From Archaeoglobaceae archaeon (GTDB lineage Archaea > Halobacteriota > Archaeoglobi > Archaeoglobales > Archaeoglobaceae): a stretch of DNA of 16,418 bases. The notes beneath the pieces were generated by a model. The model did no database searches and was not told where the DNA came from. It saw only the letters and a list, made by a program, of their open reading frames with translations. Of this stretch, positions 1 through 6,382 are shown piece by piece. The position numbers and the translations under genes were made by a program. Where the stretch lies: NCBI GenBank assembly GCA_025058955.1, contig JANXDV010000018.1:1-16418 (forward strand). Reading direction: 5' to 3'. Position 1 is the first letter of the stretch, and every line of letters begins with the position of its first letter.

Positions 1-464
1 GGTAGAACAAAAACTCTTTTCTTCACTCCTTGCAACTCTATTTCTCCTGAAAGGAAAGCTCTCTCTTTATAACCCCCAACTTCTGCGGGAATGAAAACAG
101 AAGGATGAGCGTGGGCAAATATGAGTGAGTCTGAATTCATCACAGTTTCTTCTGGAATCGAATGTCCATGGAATATGCCATATTTGCCAATCTTAAGACC
201 TTTGTATCCGCCTATTCCTATGTCATGGTTCCCACGAACTATGAGAAGTTCAACTATTCCAGAGATCTTGCTCAAAAATTCCTCTACAGGGCTTTTCTTA
301 CCAAGATGTTTCAGATCTCCCGCAATTATTAGAGTTTGGAAATGCTCCGCAAATCTCATAACTTTCTCTAAAAGCTCTTTATCGTAAAATGGAACAAGAC
401 CAAAATGGAGATCCGCAATTACCGCTTTTTTTCCTATAGCTATTGCATCATTGAGTAGTTTCAT
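1..464 (-). CDS. SbcD-related archaeal metallophosphoesterase (partial, 3' end outside window)
   Basis: Calcineurin-like phosphoesterase, probably a metal-dependent nuclease or phosphodiesterase of the small archaeal family related to SbcD. At least 154 residues are visible and the C-terminus lies beyond the left edge. The metal-binding motifs appear in order: VIADLHFG (residues 15-22), AGDLKH (about 49-54), RGNHD, FHGHS and AHAHP. This is the usual D-x-H / GD / GNHD / GH-x-H set. The start is the ATG at 464, which gives MKLLNDAIAIGKKAVIADLH. It overlaps the 3' end of the upstream small gene by 17 bases, so the two are likely co-transcribed with rfcL. A role in DNA repair is an inference from family and neighbourhood. 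Substrate cannot be read from the sequence. Confidence 0.85.
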   Translation of the reverse strand, partial: MKLLNDAIAIGKKAVIADLHFGLVPFYDKELLEKVMRFAEHFQTLIIAGDLKHLGKKSPVEEFLSKISGIVELLIVRGNHDIGIGGYKGLKIGKYGIFHGHSIPEETVMNSDSLIFAHAHPSVFIPAEVGGYKERAFLSGEIELQGVKKRVFVL

Positions 465-702
465 TGAAAATTCTATCTTCCACAAGTTTTATGTATTTTG
501 AGATCTCTAATCCAACCTCTTTGGCTACGATCAAAGCAACAACTTCAAAGCTCAAAAGATTGTTCATTCTTTCCTGCTTCTCGCTTATCATTGAAAAAAC
601 CTCTTGATAACTTTTTCCGGTGCGTTTAGCAATTTCACTCACGATTTCATCCGCCAAACTCTTTTCGGGAATCTCTATCACGTCTTCGAGGTTGAAGCCC
701 AT
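448..702 (-). CDS. Small helical protein resembling the N-terminal helical segment of archaeal RPA
   Basis: An 84-residue, highly charged, soluble protein with no signal or membrane segment. It begins MGFNLEDVIEIP. Its middle carries the pattern I-A-K-R-T-G-K-S-x-x-E-V, then an E-K-x-E-R-M-N-N-L-L-S stretch, then A-x-I-V-A-K-E-V-G-L. From memory this resembles the small helical segment at the N-terminus of several archaeal replication protein A subunits, but no OB fold follows. I chose the ATG at 702, one base past the rfcL stop. The ATG at 723 would add seven residues and overlap rfcL by 20 bases. No clear ribosome binding site distinguishes the two. Position between rfcL and a nuclease-like gene suggests a DNA-metabolism accessory protein, which is inference only. 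Confidence 0.7.
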   Translation of the reverse strand: MGFNLEDVIEIPEKSLADEIVSEIAKRTGKSYQEVFSMISEKQERMNNLLSFEVVALIVAKEVGLEISKYIKLVEDRIFNETTQ

Positions 703-703
703 G

Positions 704-2113
704 TTAAGAGAAGAAGCTATCAAGAGTTAAATCCTTTACTCTCTTCTCTTTAGACTTTTGCTCTTCTTTAGCTTTTTCTTCTTTTTTTACAAGATCAAGC
801 CTCTCAGAAATCTCGGTGCTGACCCAACTCTCGTCAATTCTGTGCAATTTGTTTTCTTCGATAAATTTGATGATCTCTTCTGCTTTTTCCCCTACAAGAA
901 ACTCTAATTCCTCTCTATTAAACTGGTAAAAGACCGCAATTTTTGCGGATCTTTCTATGTCAAGATTTTTCAACAAAACAGTTAAAATCGGTAGAATCTC
1001 ACTTTTAGCCTTTTTTGTTGACAAATGGGAAAAATTTGAGATCTTCTTGAGAATTCCATCTTTGAGCTCTCTTTTTTGCTTTGTCTGGAATAAAAACTGC
1101 CAAGTTTGTGGGCGTTTGTATTTTGTAAAACCACTTTTAGTCTCTTCTCTCATTTGTTGGACTCCATTCGTCATTAGATAAGTTGCATACTTCCATAATC
1201 TGTAGAATTGCCTCTTTTTAACCCTGCTAATGAAGATATCCGCTCTTGAGAGTGCAAGATACCCCCTAAATAGATCCTCTCCAGAATACTCGAGTGGTAG
1301 ATTTTCCTCAATCCACTGGATTAGATCTTCGGGCGATTCATCGAGAAGCATCGCATCACCATAGGGAGAGTAGTTTGTTTTGAAGATCTTCTGAAGAACT
1401 TTAAAAACGTCCACCTCTTGTGTTCTTTTGCTAACGATAACATCCTCAACACTTATCTCCTTCTTCCCCTCTGCAATCGCTTGCAAGTCGTTTATTGCAG
1501 CTCTCAAATCACCTCCCGCATTTTCTGCAATTTCTTGAAGCGCTTCTTTCTCGCACTCGATCCCTTCTCTTGCGCAGATCTCTTGAAGGACTTTTAAGAT
1601 CTGCGTCTTTGTTAGCCTCCTAAACTCAATAAACTCACATAATTTCCTTAGCTCTGGAGAAAGCTGGTATGGATCATTTGCTATTAAAATGATCGGCTGT
1701 CTTGGCTTTCTTTTAATAATTCTTATTAGAGCACTTTCTCCCCCTACATCCTCTTTTTTATGTATGTTATCAACCTCATCAAGAACTATGAGTTTTAATC
1801 TACCTGATCTTGAGGACAAGAATTCTCCTTCATCGCTGATCGTTTCGTTAAATGCTCCTTCTCCAACTATCTTATTTATGATCTCCCAGTTTCGCTGATC
1901 ACTTGCGTTCATCTCAACAAATTCCCATTTCATTGTATTTGCAATTGCCATCGCTAAGGAAGTTTTTCCAATTCCTGGAGGGCCAGCTAAAAGCAAGGGT
2001 TTCCATGCGCCCTTCTGCCAATTTTTAGCCCACTCCAATACTTTTGAAATCGTTTCTTTACCTGCCATGACGTCGTTCAAAGTCTTTGGGCGATATTTCT
2101 CAGTCCATAGCAT
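704..2113 (-). CDS. rfcL: Replication factor C large subunit (clamp loader)
   Basis: Large subunit of the archaeal clamp loader, which loads the PCNA sliding clamp onto primed DNA using ATP. With the ATG at 2113 the protein is 469 residues and starts MLWTEKYRPKTLNDV, the typical RFC opening. An ATG at 2143 would add ten unconserved residues. Visible motifs are Walker A GPPGIGKTS (44-52), Walker B LIVLDEVD (108-115), sensor 1 IAND (144-147) and a sensor 2 GGDLRAAIND near residue 210. The last residues, LTLDSFFS, form a C-terminal PCNA-interacting (PIP-like) motif after a lysine/glutamate-rich linker. The sequence stays in frame throughout. It heads a minus-strand cluster with the two genes downstream. 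The small RFC subunit is not in this window. Confidence 0.97.
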   Translation of the reverse strand: MLWTEKYRPKTLNDVMAGKETISKVLEWAKNWQKGAWKPLLLAGPPGIGKTSLAMAIANTMKWEFVEMNASDQRNWEIINKIVGEGAFNETISDEGEFLSSRSGRLKLIVLDEVDNIHKKEDVGGESALIRIIKRKPRQPIILIANDPYQLSPELRKLCEFIEFRRLTKTQILKVLQEICAREGIECEKEALQEIAENAGGDLRAAINDLQAIAEGKKEISVEDVIVSKRTQEVDVFKVLQKIFKTNYSPYGDAMLLDESPEDLIQWIEENLPLEYSGEDLFRGYLALSRADIFISRVKKRQFYRLWKYATYLMTNGVQQMREETKSGFTKYKRPQTWQFLFQTKQKRELKDGILKKISNFSHLSTKKAKSEILPILTVLLKNLDIERSAKIAVFYQFNREELEFLVGEKAEEIIKFIEENKLHRIDESWVSTEISERLDLVKKEEKAKEEQKSKEKRVKDLTLDSFFS

Positions 2114-2132
2114 TGGAAAATAGTGTTCTTGA

Positions 2133-2142
2133 AAGTATATCA
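2133..2142 (-). promoter_or_regulatory. Possible TATA box for rfcL
   Basis: On the minus strand an AT-rich box reading TTTGATATAC lies about 25 bases upstream of the ATG at 2113, implying a leaderless or nearly leaderless transcript. It is a weak match. A second AT-rich element near 2168-2176 on the same strand is an alternative. Confidence 0.35.
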
Positions 2143-2164
2143 AAGTTTGTGCTCTTAGTGTAAT

Positions 2165-2173
2165 CTATTTATT
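2165..2173 (+). promoter_or_regulatory. TATA-like box for tRNA-Arg
   Basis: CTATTTATT is centred about 27 bases upstream of the first base of the tRNA, the expected spacing for an archaeal promoter. Confidence 0.45.
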
Positions 2174-2195
2174 CCTTGAAGAGCAGAGATAAAAA

Positions 2196-2267
2196 GCCCC
2201 CGTGGGGTAGCGGAGATCCTTAGGGGCTGCGGACTCCTAGACCCGGGTTCAATTCCCGGCGGGGGCA
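2196..2267 (+). tRNA. tRNA-Arg (anticodon GCG)
   Basis: A 72-base cloverleaf folds by eye. The acceptor stem GCCCCCG pairs perfectly with CGGGGGC, followed by discriminator A. The D arm has loop AGCGGAGA (A14, G15, G18G19, A21) and a G10-U25 pair. The anticodon stem AGGGG/CTCCT (with one G-U pair) holds loop CTGCGGA, which places anticodon GCG after U33. The T arm is CCGGG-TTCAATT-CCCGG. A20 in the D loop agrees with arginine identity. The gene has no intron and no encoded CCA. It would read CGC and, by wobble, CGU codons. It lies divergent to rfcL. Confidence 0.95.
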
Positions 2268-2291
2268 TCTTTAAATTTCCAATCGTCTACT

Positions 2292-2316
2292 TCAGAAACT
2301 TCTTTTTCTGATTTTT
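2292..2316 (+). terminator. Candidate terminator hairpin after tRNA-Arg
   Basis: A perfect 7-bp inverted repeat, TCAGAAA and TTTCTGA, encloses a 6-base loop and is followed by five T residues. It sits 24 bases past the tRNA. The stem is AT-rich and weak, and archaeal termination relies mostly on the T-tract. Confidence 0.35.
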
Positions 2317-2454
2317 AGCGATCAGAGTTAATTTTAATTTAAATAGTTGATCCTTCCGATAAGCTTTTCTACCGTTTTACCACGATCTTGTTCTTGGCGA
2401 ACAATCGTTATTAGAGTTGGAAACTTTGAGTAAAAATCAATGAAGACTCAAAAA

Positions 2455-2463
2455 GTTTAATTA
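2455..2463 (+). promoter_or_regulatory. TATA box for argF
   Basis: GTTTAATTA is centred 25 bases upstream of the ATG at 2484. This supports that ATG as the start of a leaderless message rather than the ATG at 2472. Confidence 0.5.
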
Positions 2464-2483
2464 GCAATCGAATGATTTTCTGC

Positions 2484-3374
2484 ATGAGACATCTGATCTC
2501 CATCGCAGATCTGAGTAAGAGGGAGATCCTTGAACTGCTAAACATCGCGATAAGGCTAAAGGAAGATCGAAAAAAAGGGATCTTTGAGGAAAAGCTGAAG
2601 AACAAGACGCTCGCAATGCTCTTCGAATTGCCTTCGACGAGAACAAGGATCTCTTTTGAAGTTGCGATGCTTGAGCTTGGCGGGAATGCTCTCTACCTGA
2701 ACTGGAATGATCTACAGTTGGGCAGAGGAGAACCGATAAAAGATACTGCGAGAGTTATGAGCAGATATTTGCACGGGATCATGATAAGGGCAAGGAAGCA
2801 TGAAACGATCGTTGAGCTTGCCAAATTTTCCTCAATTCCTGTCATAAATGGTTTAAGCAATCTTGAGCATCCTTGCCAAGTTCTTGCGGATCTTCTCACA
2901 ATATATGAGCAAAAAGGCTTGAATGCAAAGATCACATGGCTCGGAGATGGAAATAATGTTTGCAATTCCTTAATTCTACTTTCCGCAATTTTAGGGTTTG
3001 AAATGGTTGTGGCTTGTCCAAAAGGCTACGAACCCTCTTTGCTTTCAAAAGCTTTAGAAATGGGTGGAAATGTAAGAATTGAGAGAGATCCGAAAAAAGC
3101 TGTTAGAAATGCGGACGTTCTTTACACAGACGTCTGGATCTCAATGGGGCAAGAAGCTGAAAAGGAGAAAAGGCTTAGAGACTTTAAAGGCTACGAGATC
3201 TCCTTAGATCTTGTTAAATTTGCCAACGATCCCATTGTAATGCACTGCATGCCCATGCATAGAGGAGAGGAGATCAGCGATGAGGTAATAGAGAGCAAAA
3301 ATTCTGTGATCTATGAGCAAGCTGAAAACAGATTGCATATGCAGAAGGCGATACTTTTGAATTTCTTGGGCTGA
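2484..3374 (+). CDS. argF: Ornithine carbamoyltransferase
   Basis: Cytosolic enzyme of arginine biosynthesis: carbamoyl phosphate plus L-ornithine gives L-citrulline and phosphate. At 296 residues it is near the usual family length. The carbamoyl-phosphate site STRTRISFE starts at residue 51, HPCQ is at 129-132, the ornithine-loop motif DVWISMGQE surrounds S220-M-G, and HCMPMHRGEE starts at 254 with the catalytic Cys255. The SMG loop separates it from aspartate carbamoyltransferase. I chose the ATG at 2484 (MRHLISIADL) because family members begin this way and the TATA box fits a leaderless message. An ATG at 2472 would add four residues. No other arginine gene adjoins it, so it appears monocistronic. 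Confidence 0.95.
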   Translation: MRHLISIADLSKREILELLNIAIRLKEDRKKGIFEEKLKNKTLAMLFELPSTRTRISFEVAMLELGGNALYLNWNDLQLGRGEPIKDTARVMSRYLHGIMIRARKHETIVELAKFSSIPVINGLSNLEHPCQVLADLLTIYEQKGLNAKITWLGDGNNVCNSLILLSAILGFEMVVACPKGYEPSLLSKALEMGGNVRIERDPKKAVRNADVLYTDVWISMGQEAEKEKRLRDFKGYEISLDLVKFANDPIVMHCMPMHRGEEISDEVIESKNSVIYEQAENRLHMQKAILLNFLG

Positions 3375-3450
3375 AAGCATCAATCTTATTAGGCTATTTT
3401 TGACTTTTATAAATTTTCCTCAAGAAACCATTTGTCCTCGTTAGCAACCT

Positions 3451-4713
3451 CTAAATGACTGCAATAGCTTCAAATAGAATTCCATATTCTTCAAAAATCT
3501 CAGCGAGTTGCCAGAAGATTGCAAAAAGAACTATAGCAATGAAGTAATAAATGAACGCTTTAAAACTTCTAAGCTTTTTCAATGCTAAAATAAAAGCAAA
3601 GGGAATCGCTATTAAAGCTGAAATGCTCAAACCCACTTTTAAGCCTCGAAGCGCTTCTTGCAGAAAGCTCTCGCTTTGCAAAATTCCAATTGTCAAAGCA
3701 AAGCCAAGTCCAGAAAAAGCTGTAATTAGCCATAGAAGCCAGAAGGTTGCATCTTTCAATGGATTATAGCTTTTTGAACGAATTTTAACCCTTGTGTCTT
3801 CAATTGCTTTGCCAATGGATTCAATGCTGTAGCCAAAAAACCTTAGAATGAAAAGAGCTGATAAAAAAGTTGCAAGAGAAATTAAAAGTAGAGTGATCGC
3901 TATGAGTTGAAGCTTCTCATTAAACAAAGGGATCCTTAAAAGATTTAACTCCTGTGCCAGCCAAATAAGAGGTGTGAATGCGAGCAAGTAATAAAGCAGT
4001 AGTGTTTTTATGTTAGCTCTTTGCAGTTTCAAGGCGATGAATGCAAGAGAGCCCAGTAAAATCGTAATTAGGCTTGTGAATATGGAAAAGTAGTCGAATT
4101 CACCTTTTATAAGAAAGAGAATAGAATTCAAACAAAAAACCAAGCTTCCGAGCTTGATGAAAAAGGTTGGCTTAACTCCAAAGAAATATTCGTGCTTGTA
4201 TTTCTCATACCTTTCAGTGTAGAGGACTTTGGAAATAAAACTTATTAAAGGAGATAGAAGGACAAAGGGAATCTGGAGGAATGTAATAGTCAGAACGAAT
4301 GTTTCGAAAAGCGATGTTAGAGCAAAAATAGCATCTTCATAATATAAAATTGACAATGAAAAAATAAGCCAGATCGCTAAGGAGAAAACAATCAAAAATT
4401 CCAGATCATAAAAAAATTTCCATTCTCGTTCTCTTTCTGAATAAGGACGGAGAAGATCTGCAAATCTTGCTCTCTCAATTATTTCTGGAAGTGCTCTCAG
4501 ATCTTTGAAATTATAGCCATGTTTGCTTATTATTACAAAGATACCACCAAAGATTACAATTAGGGCAACCACAAAACTTAAAAAGATCAATGGGAGCTTT
4601 TCATTAGTTAAATCCACTTTCTGAGCATGATAACTAACGATTACTAAGGATACGAAGATTAAAAGCATTACCATCGTAATAAAAGTCTTAAACACCTTTT
4701 TACCAGTTTTCAA
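3451..4713 (-). CDS. Multi-pass membrane protein of unknown function
   Basis: A 420-residue protein with roughly eleven or twelve hydrophobic segments, so a polytopic membrane protein. An N-terminal anchor (about 9-28) and a second helix (about 40-62) precede a charged loop (about 64-100, rich in R, E and K) expected in the cytoplasm. About nine further helices run to the C-terminus, with another charged loop near 300-322. I recognise no transporter, kinase or glycosyltransferase motif. The start is a TTG at 4713, chosen because a strong GGGGGGAT ribosome binding site lies six bases upstream. It begins two bases after the stop of a 53-codon ORF, suggesting translational coupling. Composition is AT-rich like the flanking sequence. 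I do not assign a function. Confidence 0.8.
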   Translation of the reverse strand: MKTGKKVFKTFITMVMLLIFVSLVIVSYHAQKVDLTNEKLPLIFLSFVVALIVIFGGIFVIISKHGYNFKDLRALPEIIERARFADLLRPYSEREREWKFFYDLEFLIVFSLAIWLIFSLSILYYEDAIFALTSLFETFVLTITFLQIPFVLLSPLISFISKVLYTERYEKYKHEYFFGVKPTFFIKLGSLVFCLNSILFLIKGEFDYFSIFTSLITILLGSLAFIALKLQRANIKTLLLYYLLAFTPLIWLAQELNLLRIPLFNEKLQLIAITLLLISLATFLSALFILRFFGYSIESIGKAIEDTRVKIRSKSYNPLKDATFWLLWLITAFSGLGFALTIGILQSESFLQEALRGLKVGLSISALIAIPFAFILALKKLRSFKAFIYYFIAIVLFAIFWQLAEIFEEYGILFEAIAVI

Positions 4714-4715
4714 AT

Positions 4716-4877
4716 TTATCCCCCCGCAAAAATTGAGGTTAAATATTTCATTTCAAATTTGTAATCCAAAGCAGAACAGCTTCCATATTCGCAAAGGCTT
4801 TGATTGATAAACTGGAACCATTTGCTTAGACTTTGATTCACCTCTGTGATGTTTAAAATCTTTCTTCCATTTTCCAT
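4716..4877 (-). CDS. Small 53-residue protein of unknown function
   Basis: An open frame of 53 codons plus TAA starts at the ATG at 4877. It begins MENGRKILNITEVNQSLSKW and ends TSIFAGG. A TATA-like box is centred about 31 bases upstream, placing the transcript start about five bases before the ATG. The last codons (GCG GGG GGA TAA) also form the ribosome binding site of the membrane-protein gene that starts two bases after the stop. The protein is soluble-looking, with three aromatic residues in the WFQF stretch and a CEYGSC pair of cysteines. I recognise no family. The evidence for a real gene is the promoter position and tight coupling. Conservation is unchecked, and the frame could instead be leader sequence. 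Confidence 0.45.
   Translation of the reverse strand: MENGRKILNITEVNQSLSKWFQFINQSLCEYGSCSALDYKFEMKYLTSIFAGG
4718..4725 (-). promoter_or_regulatory. Ribosome binding site that fixes a TTG start
   Basis: GGGGGGAT on the minus strand ends six bases before the TTG at 4713 (counting from the last G) and overlaps the stop codon of the upstream 53-codon ORF. It favours the TTG over internal ATG codons for the membrane protein. Confidence 0.65.
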
Positions 4878-4903
4878 GCTCACCAATCTATGTTAAGCTA
4901 TTG

Positions 4904-4912
4904 CAATATAAG
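4904..4912 (-). promoter_or_regulatory. TATA box for the small ORF and membrane-protein operon
   Basis: CTTATATTG on the minus strand is centred about 31 bases upstream of the ATG at 4877, giving a predicted transcript with a very short leader. Confidence 0.45.
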
Positions 4913-5056
4913 CATTTTGCTATTTGATTGCATATAGAAAATGAATTTGATTGAAAATAAGAGTTTTTGATTTAGTAACACTTTTTTCTCAGAAAGCTTT
5001 GGAATTTAGACATTCATCACACCAAAATCTCAATTAGAAAAACCTTTACTTCAAAA

Positions 5057-5065
5057 ATTATTTAA
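5057..5065 (+). promoter_or_regulatory. Possible TATA box for the SAM hydrolase operon leader
   Basis: AATTATTTA on the plus strand predicts a transcript start near 5085. That would give a leader of about 145 bases before the SAM hydrolase, unusually long for a genome in which most starts look leaderless. Confidence 0.35.
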
Positions 5066-5109
5066 TGGTAAAAATTAAAATTTTCGATGCCGAAATCAGA
5101 TTCAAGTAG

Positions 5110-5235
5110 TGCTCAAAATCAAGAATATTGAAATCGTTAAAGCATGATCCCCACTTGGCAAAAAGAGGACTTCTTCATGATCTCATTCTTGAAGAAGAAA
5201 GTAAGATAAGTGTGGGTATGGAGATCAAATTATGA
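5110..5235 (+). other. Short open frame or gene remnant overlapping the SAM hydrolase start
   Basis: The frame is open from just after a TAG (5107-5109) to a TGA at 5233-5235 that overlaps the next gene's ATG as ATGA, the same junction used twice more downstream in this operon. From the TTG at 5128 it would encode about 35 residues, ending EEESKISVGMEIKL. The same frame is also open upstream of the TAG from an ATG at 5065. This could be a small coupled gene, a decayed gene interrupted by a stop, or chance. I recognise no family. Confidence 0.25.
5170..5197 (+). promoter_or_regulatory. Hairpin in the SAM hydrolase leader
   Basis: A perfect 8-bp inverted repeat, CTTCTTCA and TGAAGAAG, with a 12-base loop ends 34 bases before the SAM hydrolase ATG. 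It could be an RNA control structure or a chance repeat inside the overlapping short frame. It does not match a known riboswitch that I can recognise. Confidence 0.25.
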
Positions 5236-5984
5236 TCGTTACACTGCTCACAGACTTTGGAGACTTCTATCCAGGAGTTATGAAAGGGGTGATATTGAGT
5301 TTAGCTCCAGAAGCAAGAATAGTCGATCTAACGCATTCAGTAGAGCCTCAAAATGTTTTTCAAGGAGCATTTTTGCTTTACCACTCCTACAGATATTTTA
5401 AAAATGCGATCCATGTTGCAGTCGTAGATCCTGGAGTGGGGAGTGAAAGAAGAGCAATAGTCGTTGAAACGAGAAATCACTTTTTCGTTGCCCCAGATAA
5501 TGGCATAGTTTACCCTTCTGCAGTTTCTGATGGGATTCTAAGGATTTTTGAAATAGATAAAAGCATATCTGAACTCGTTGGTGGACTTTCAGCAACATTT
5601 CATGGCAGAGACATCTTTGCTCCAGCGGTTGCAATGATAATAAGGCGAGACTTTCGTTATTTCAGAGAGATCGAAGAAATTAAATCGCTAAACATTTTTG
5701 ATTACTCTTATAAAGGTAGAATTTTGAGATGCAGAGTTCTCTATGTAGACAAGTTCGGAAATCTCATAACGAATGTTCCAGCAGAGCTTGTTAAGGGGGC
5801 AAAAGGCTTTTATCTTCAAGGTTTGAAGTTTCCCATGGTGAGGATTTACCAAGATGTTGGCATAGGAGAACCATTAGCGTTGATAGGAAGCTTTGGAACC
5901 TTGGAGTTGAGTATTAGGGAGGGAAATGCATCAAAATCTCTTGGCGTTTGTTCTGGGGAGATCGAATTGGAGGTATTGAGATGA
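5232..5984 (+). CDS. S-adenosyl-L-methionine hydrolase (hydroxide adenosyltransferase, DUF62)
   Basis: Cytosolic enzyme of the DUF62 family that hydrolyses SAM to adenosine and methionine. At 250 residues it has the normal length. Family motifs are LLTDFG (5-10), VMKGVI (16-21), VVDPGVGSERR (64-74), PDNG (88-91), TFHGRDIFAP (122-131) and VDKFGNLITN (172-181). The proposed water-activating Asp-Arg-His set would be Asp66, Arg73 and His124. A GGAG ribosome binding site lies eight bases upstream of the ATG at 5232. The stop overlaps the next gene's start by four bases (ATGA), so it is co-translated with UPF0216 and the mutase. The physiological role of SAM hydrolysis in archaea is not settled. 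Related fluorinase and chlorinase enzymes exist, but the DUF62 motifs make hydrolase the better call. Confidence 0.93.
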   Translation: MIVTLLTDFGDFYPGVMKGVILSLAPEARIVDLTHSVEPQNVFQGAFLLYHSYRYFKNAIHVAVVDPGVGSERRAIVVETRNHFFVAPDNGIVYPSAVSDGILRIFEIDKSISELVGGLSATFHGRDIFAPAVAMIIRRDFRYFREIEEIKSLNIFDYSYKGRILRCRVLYVDKFGNLITNVPAELVKGAKGFYLQGLKFPMVRIYQDVGIGEPLALIGSFGTLELSIREGNASKSLGVCSGEIELEVLR

Positions 5985-6382
5985 ACGAAAAAATTCTTGC
6001 TAAGATGATCGAATCCGTCAACAGGCATATGCCAGCAGTTACTAAAACTCTTGAAGAGCTTCTGAATGAAAAGGATCCGACGATCCTCGCAAAAGATGGA
6101 AATGAGTATTACATTGAATCTCAGGAGCTAAAATTCATAGCGAATTACGTCGAAGAAGAAGAGAGGAAGAGGTTTAGAATTCCCTTAATCCTCGAAATGT
6201 GCGAAATTGGTGGTGAAAGGGTTGTCTTTGTTCGAGATAAGTTACACATAGAGTTCATAAAAAAGGCATTTGGATTTGACCGAATGGTGAACGATAATCT
6301 AATGCTTTACCTTTACGAAATACCAGTGATTAGAAAAAAGCTCAGAACCGCAAGTCAAGTCATTTTTCGGGTGGAATTATGA
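5981..6382 (+). CDS. UPF0216 (DUF61) family protein
   Basis: A 133-residue conserved archaeal protein of unknown function. Family-like features are the DGNEYYI segment near residue 39, a central RIPLILE strand, and the C-terminal LYEIPVIRKKLRTASQ stretch. No membrane segment or signal is present. The start is the ATG at 5981, which overlaps the SAM hydrolase stop by four bases and has a GAGG-type ribosome binding site. An upstream in-frame ATG at 5948 lies inside the preceding gene and is less likely. Its own stop overlaps the next start by four bases. Tight coupling to SAM hydrolase and a sugar-phosphate mutase does not by itself reveal function. Confidence 0.88.
   Translation: MNEKILAKMIESVNRHMPAVTKTLEELLNEKDPTILAKDGNEYYIESQELKFIANYVEEEERKRFRIPLILEMCEIGGERVVFVRDKLHIEFIKKAFGFDRMVNDNLMLYLYEIPVIRKKLRTASQVIFRVEL

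Larger units (their letters stand above)
4913..5231. other. AT-rich divergent intergenic region
   Basis: About 320 bases between the minus-strand promoter near 4908 and the SAM hydrolase start at 5232. It holds a plus-strand TATA-like box (5057-5065), a short open frame that runs into the SAM hydrolase start with an ATGA overlap, and a perfect 8-bp hairpin (5170-5197). The stretch 4920-5050 is AT-rich with no recognisable gene, RNA or repeat. Confidence 0.5.

Noticed and set aside
121..387. Plus-strand 88-codon open frame
   Set aside because: It lies antisense to the metallophosphoesterase, whose DLH, GNHD and GH-x-H motifs are in the opposite frame. It has no promoter or family resemblance.
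5085..5231. SAM riboswitch ahead of the SAM hydrolase
   Set aside because: I could see only one isolated 8-bp hairpin and no multi-stem core of a known SAM riboswitch class. Such riboswitches are not established in archaea.
5065..5235. In-frame TAG at 5107 read through as an amino acid (pyrrolysine-type decoding)
   Set aside because: Nothing in the window suggests the pyrrolysine machinery, the predicted TATA box places the ATG at 5065 outside the transcript, and the joined frame matches no family I know.
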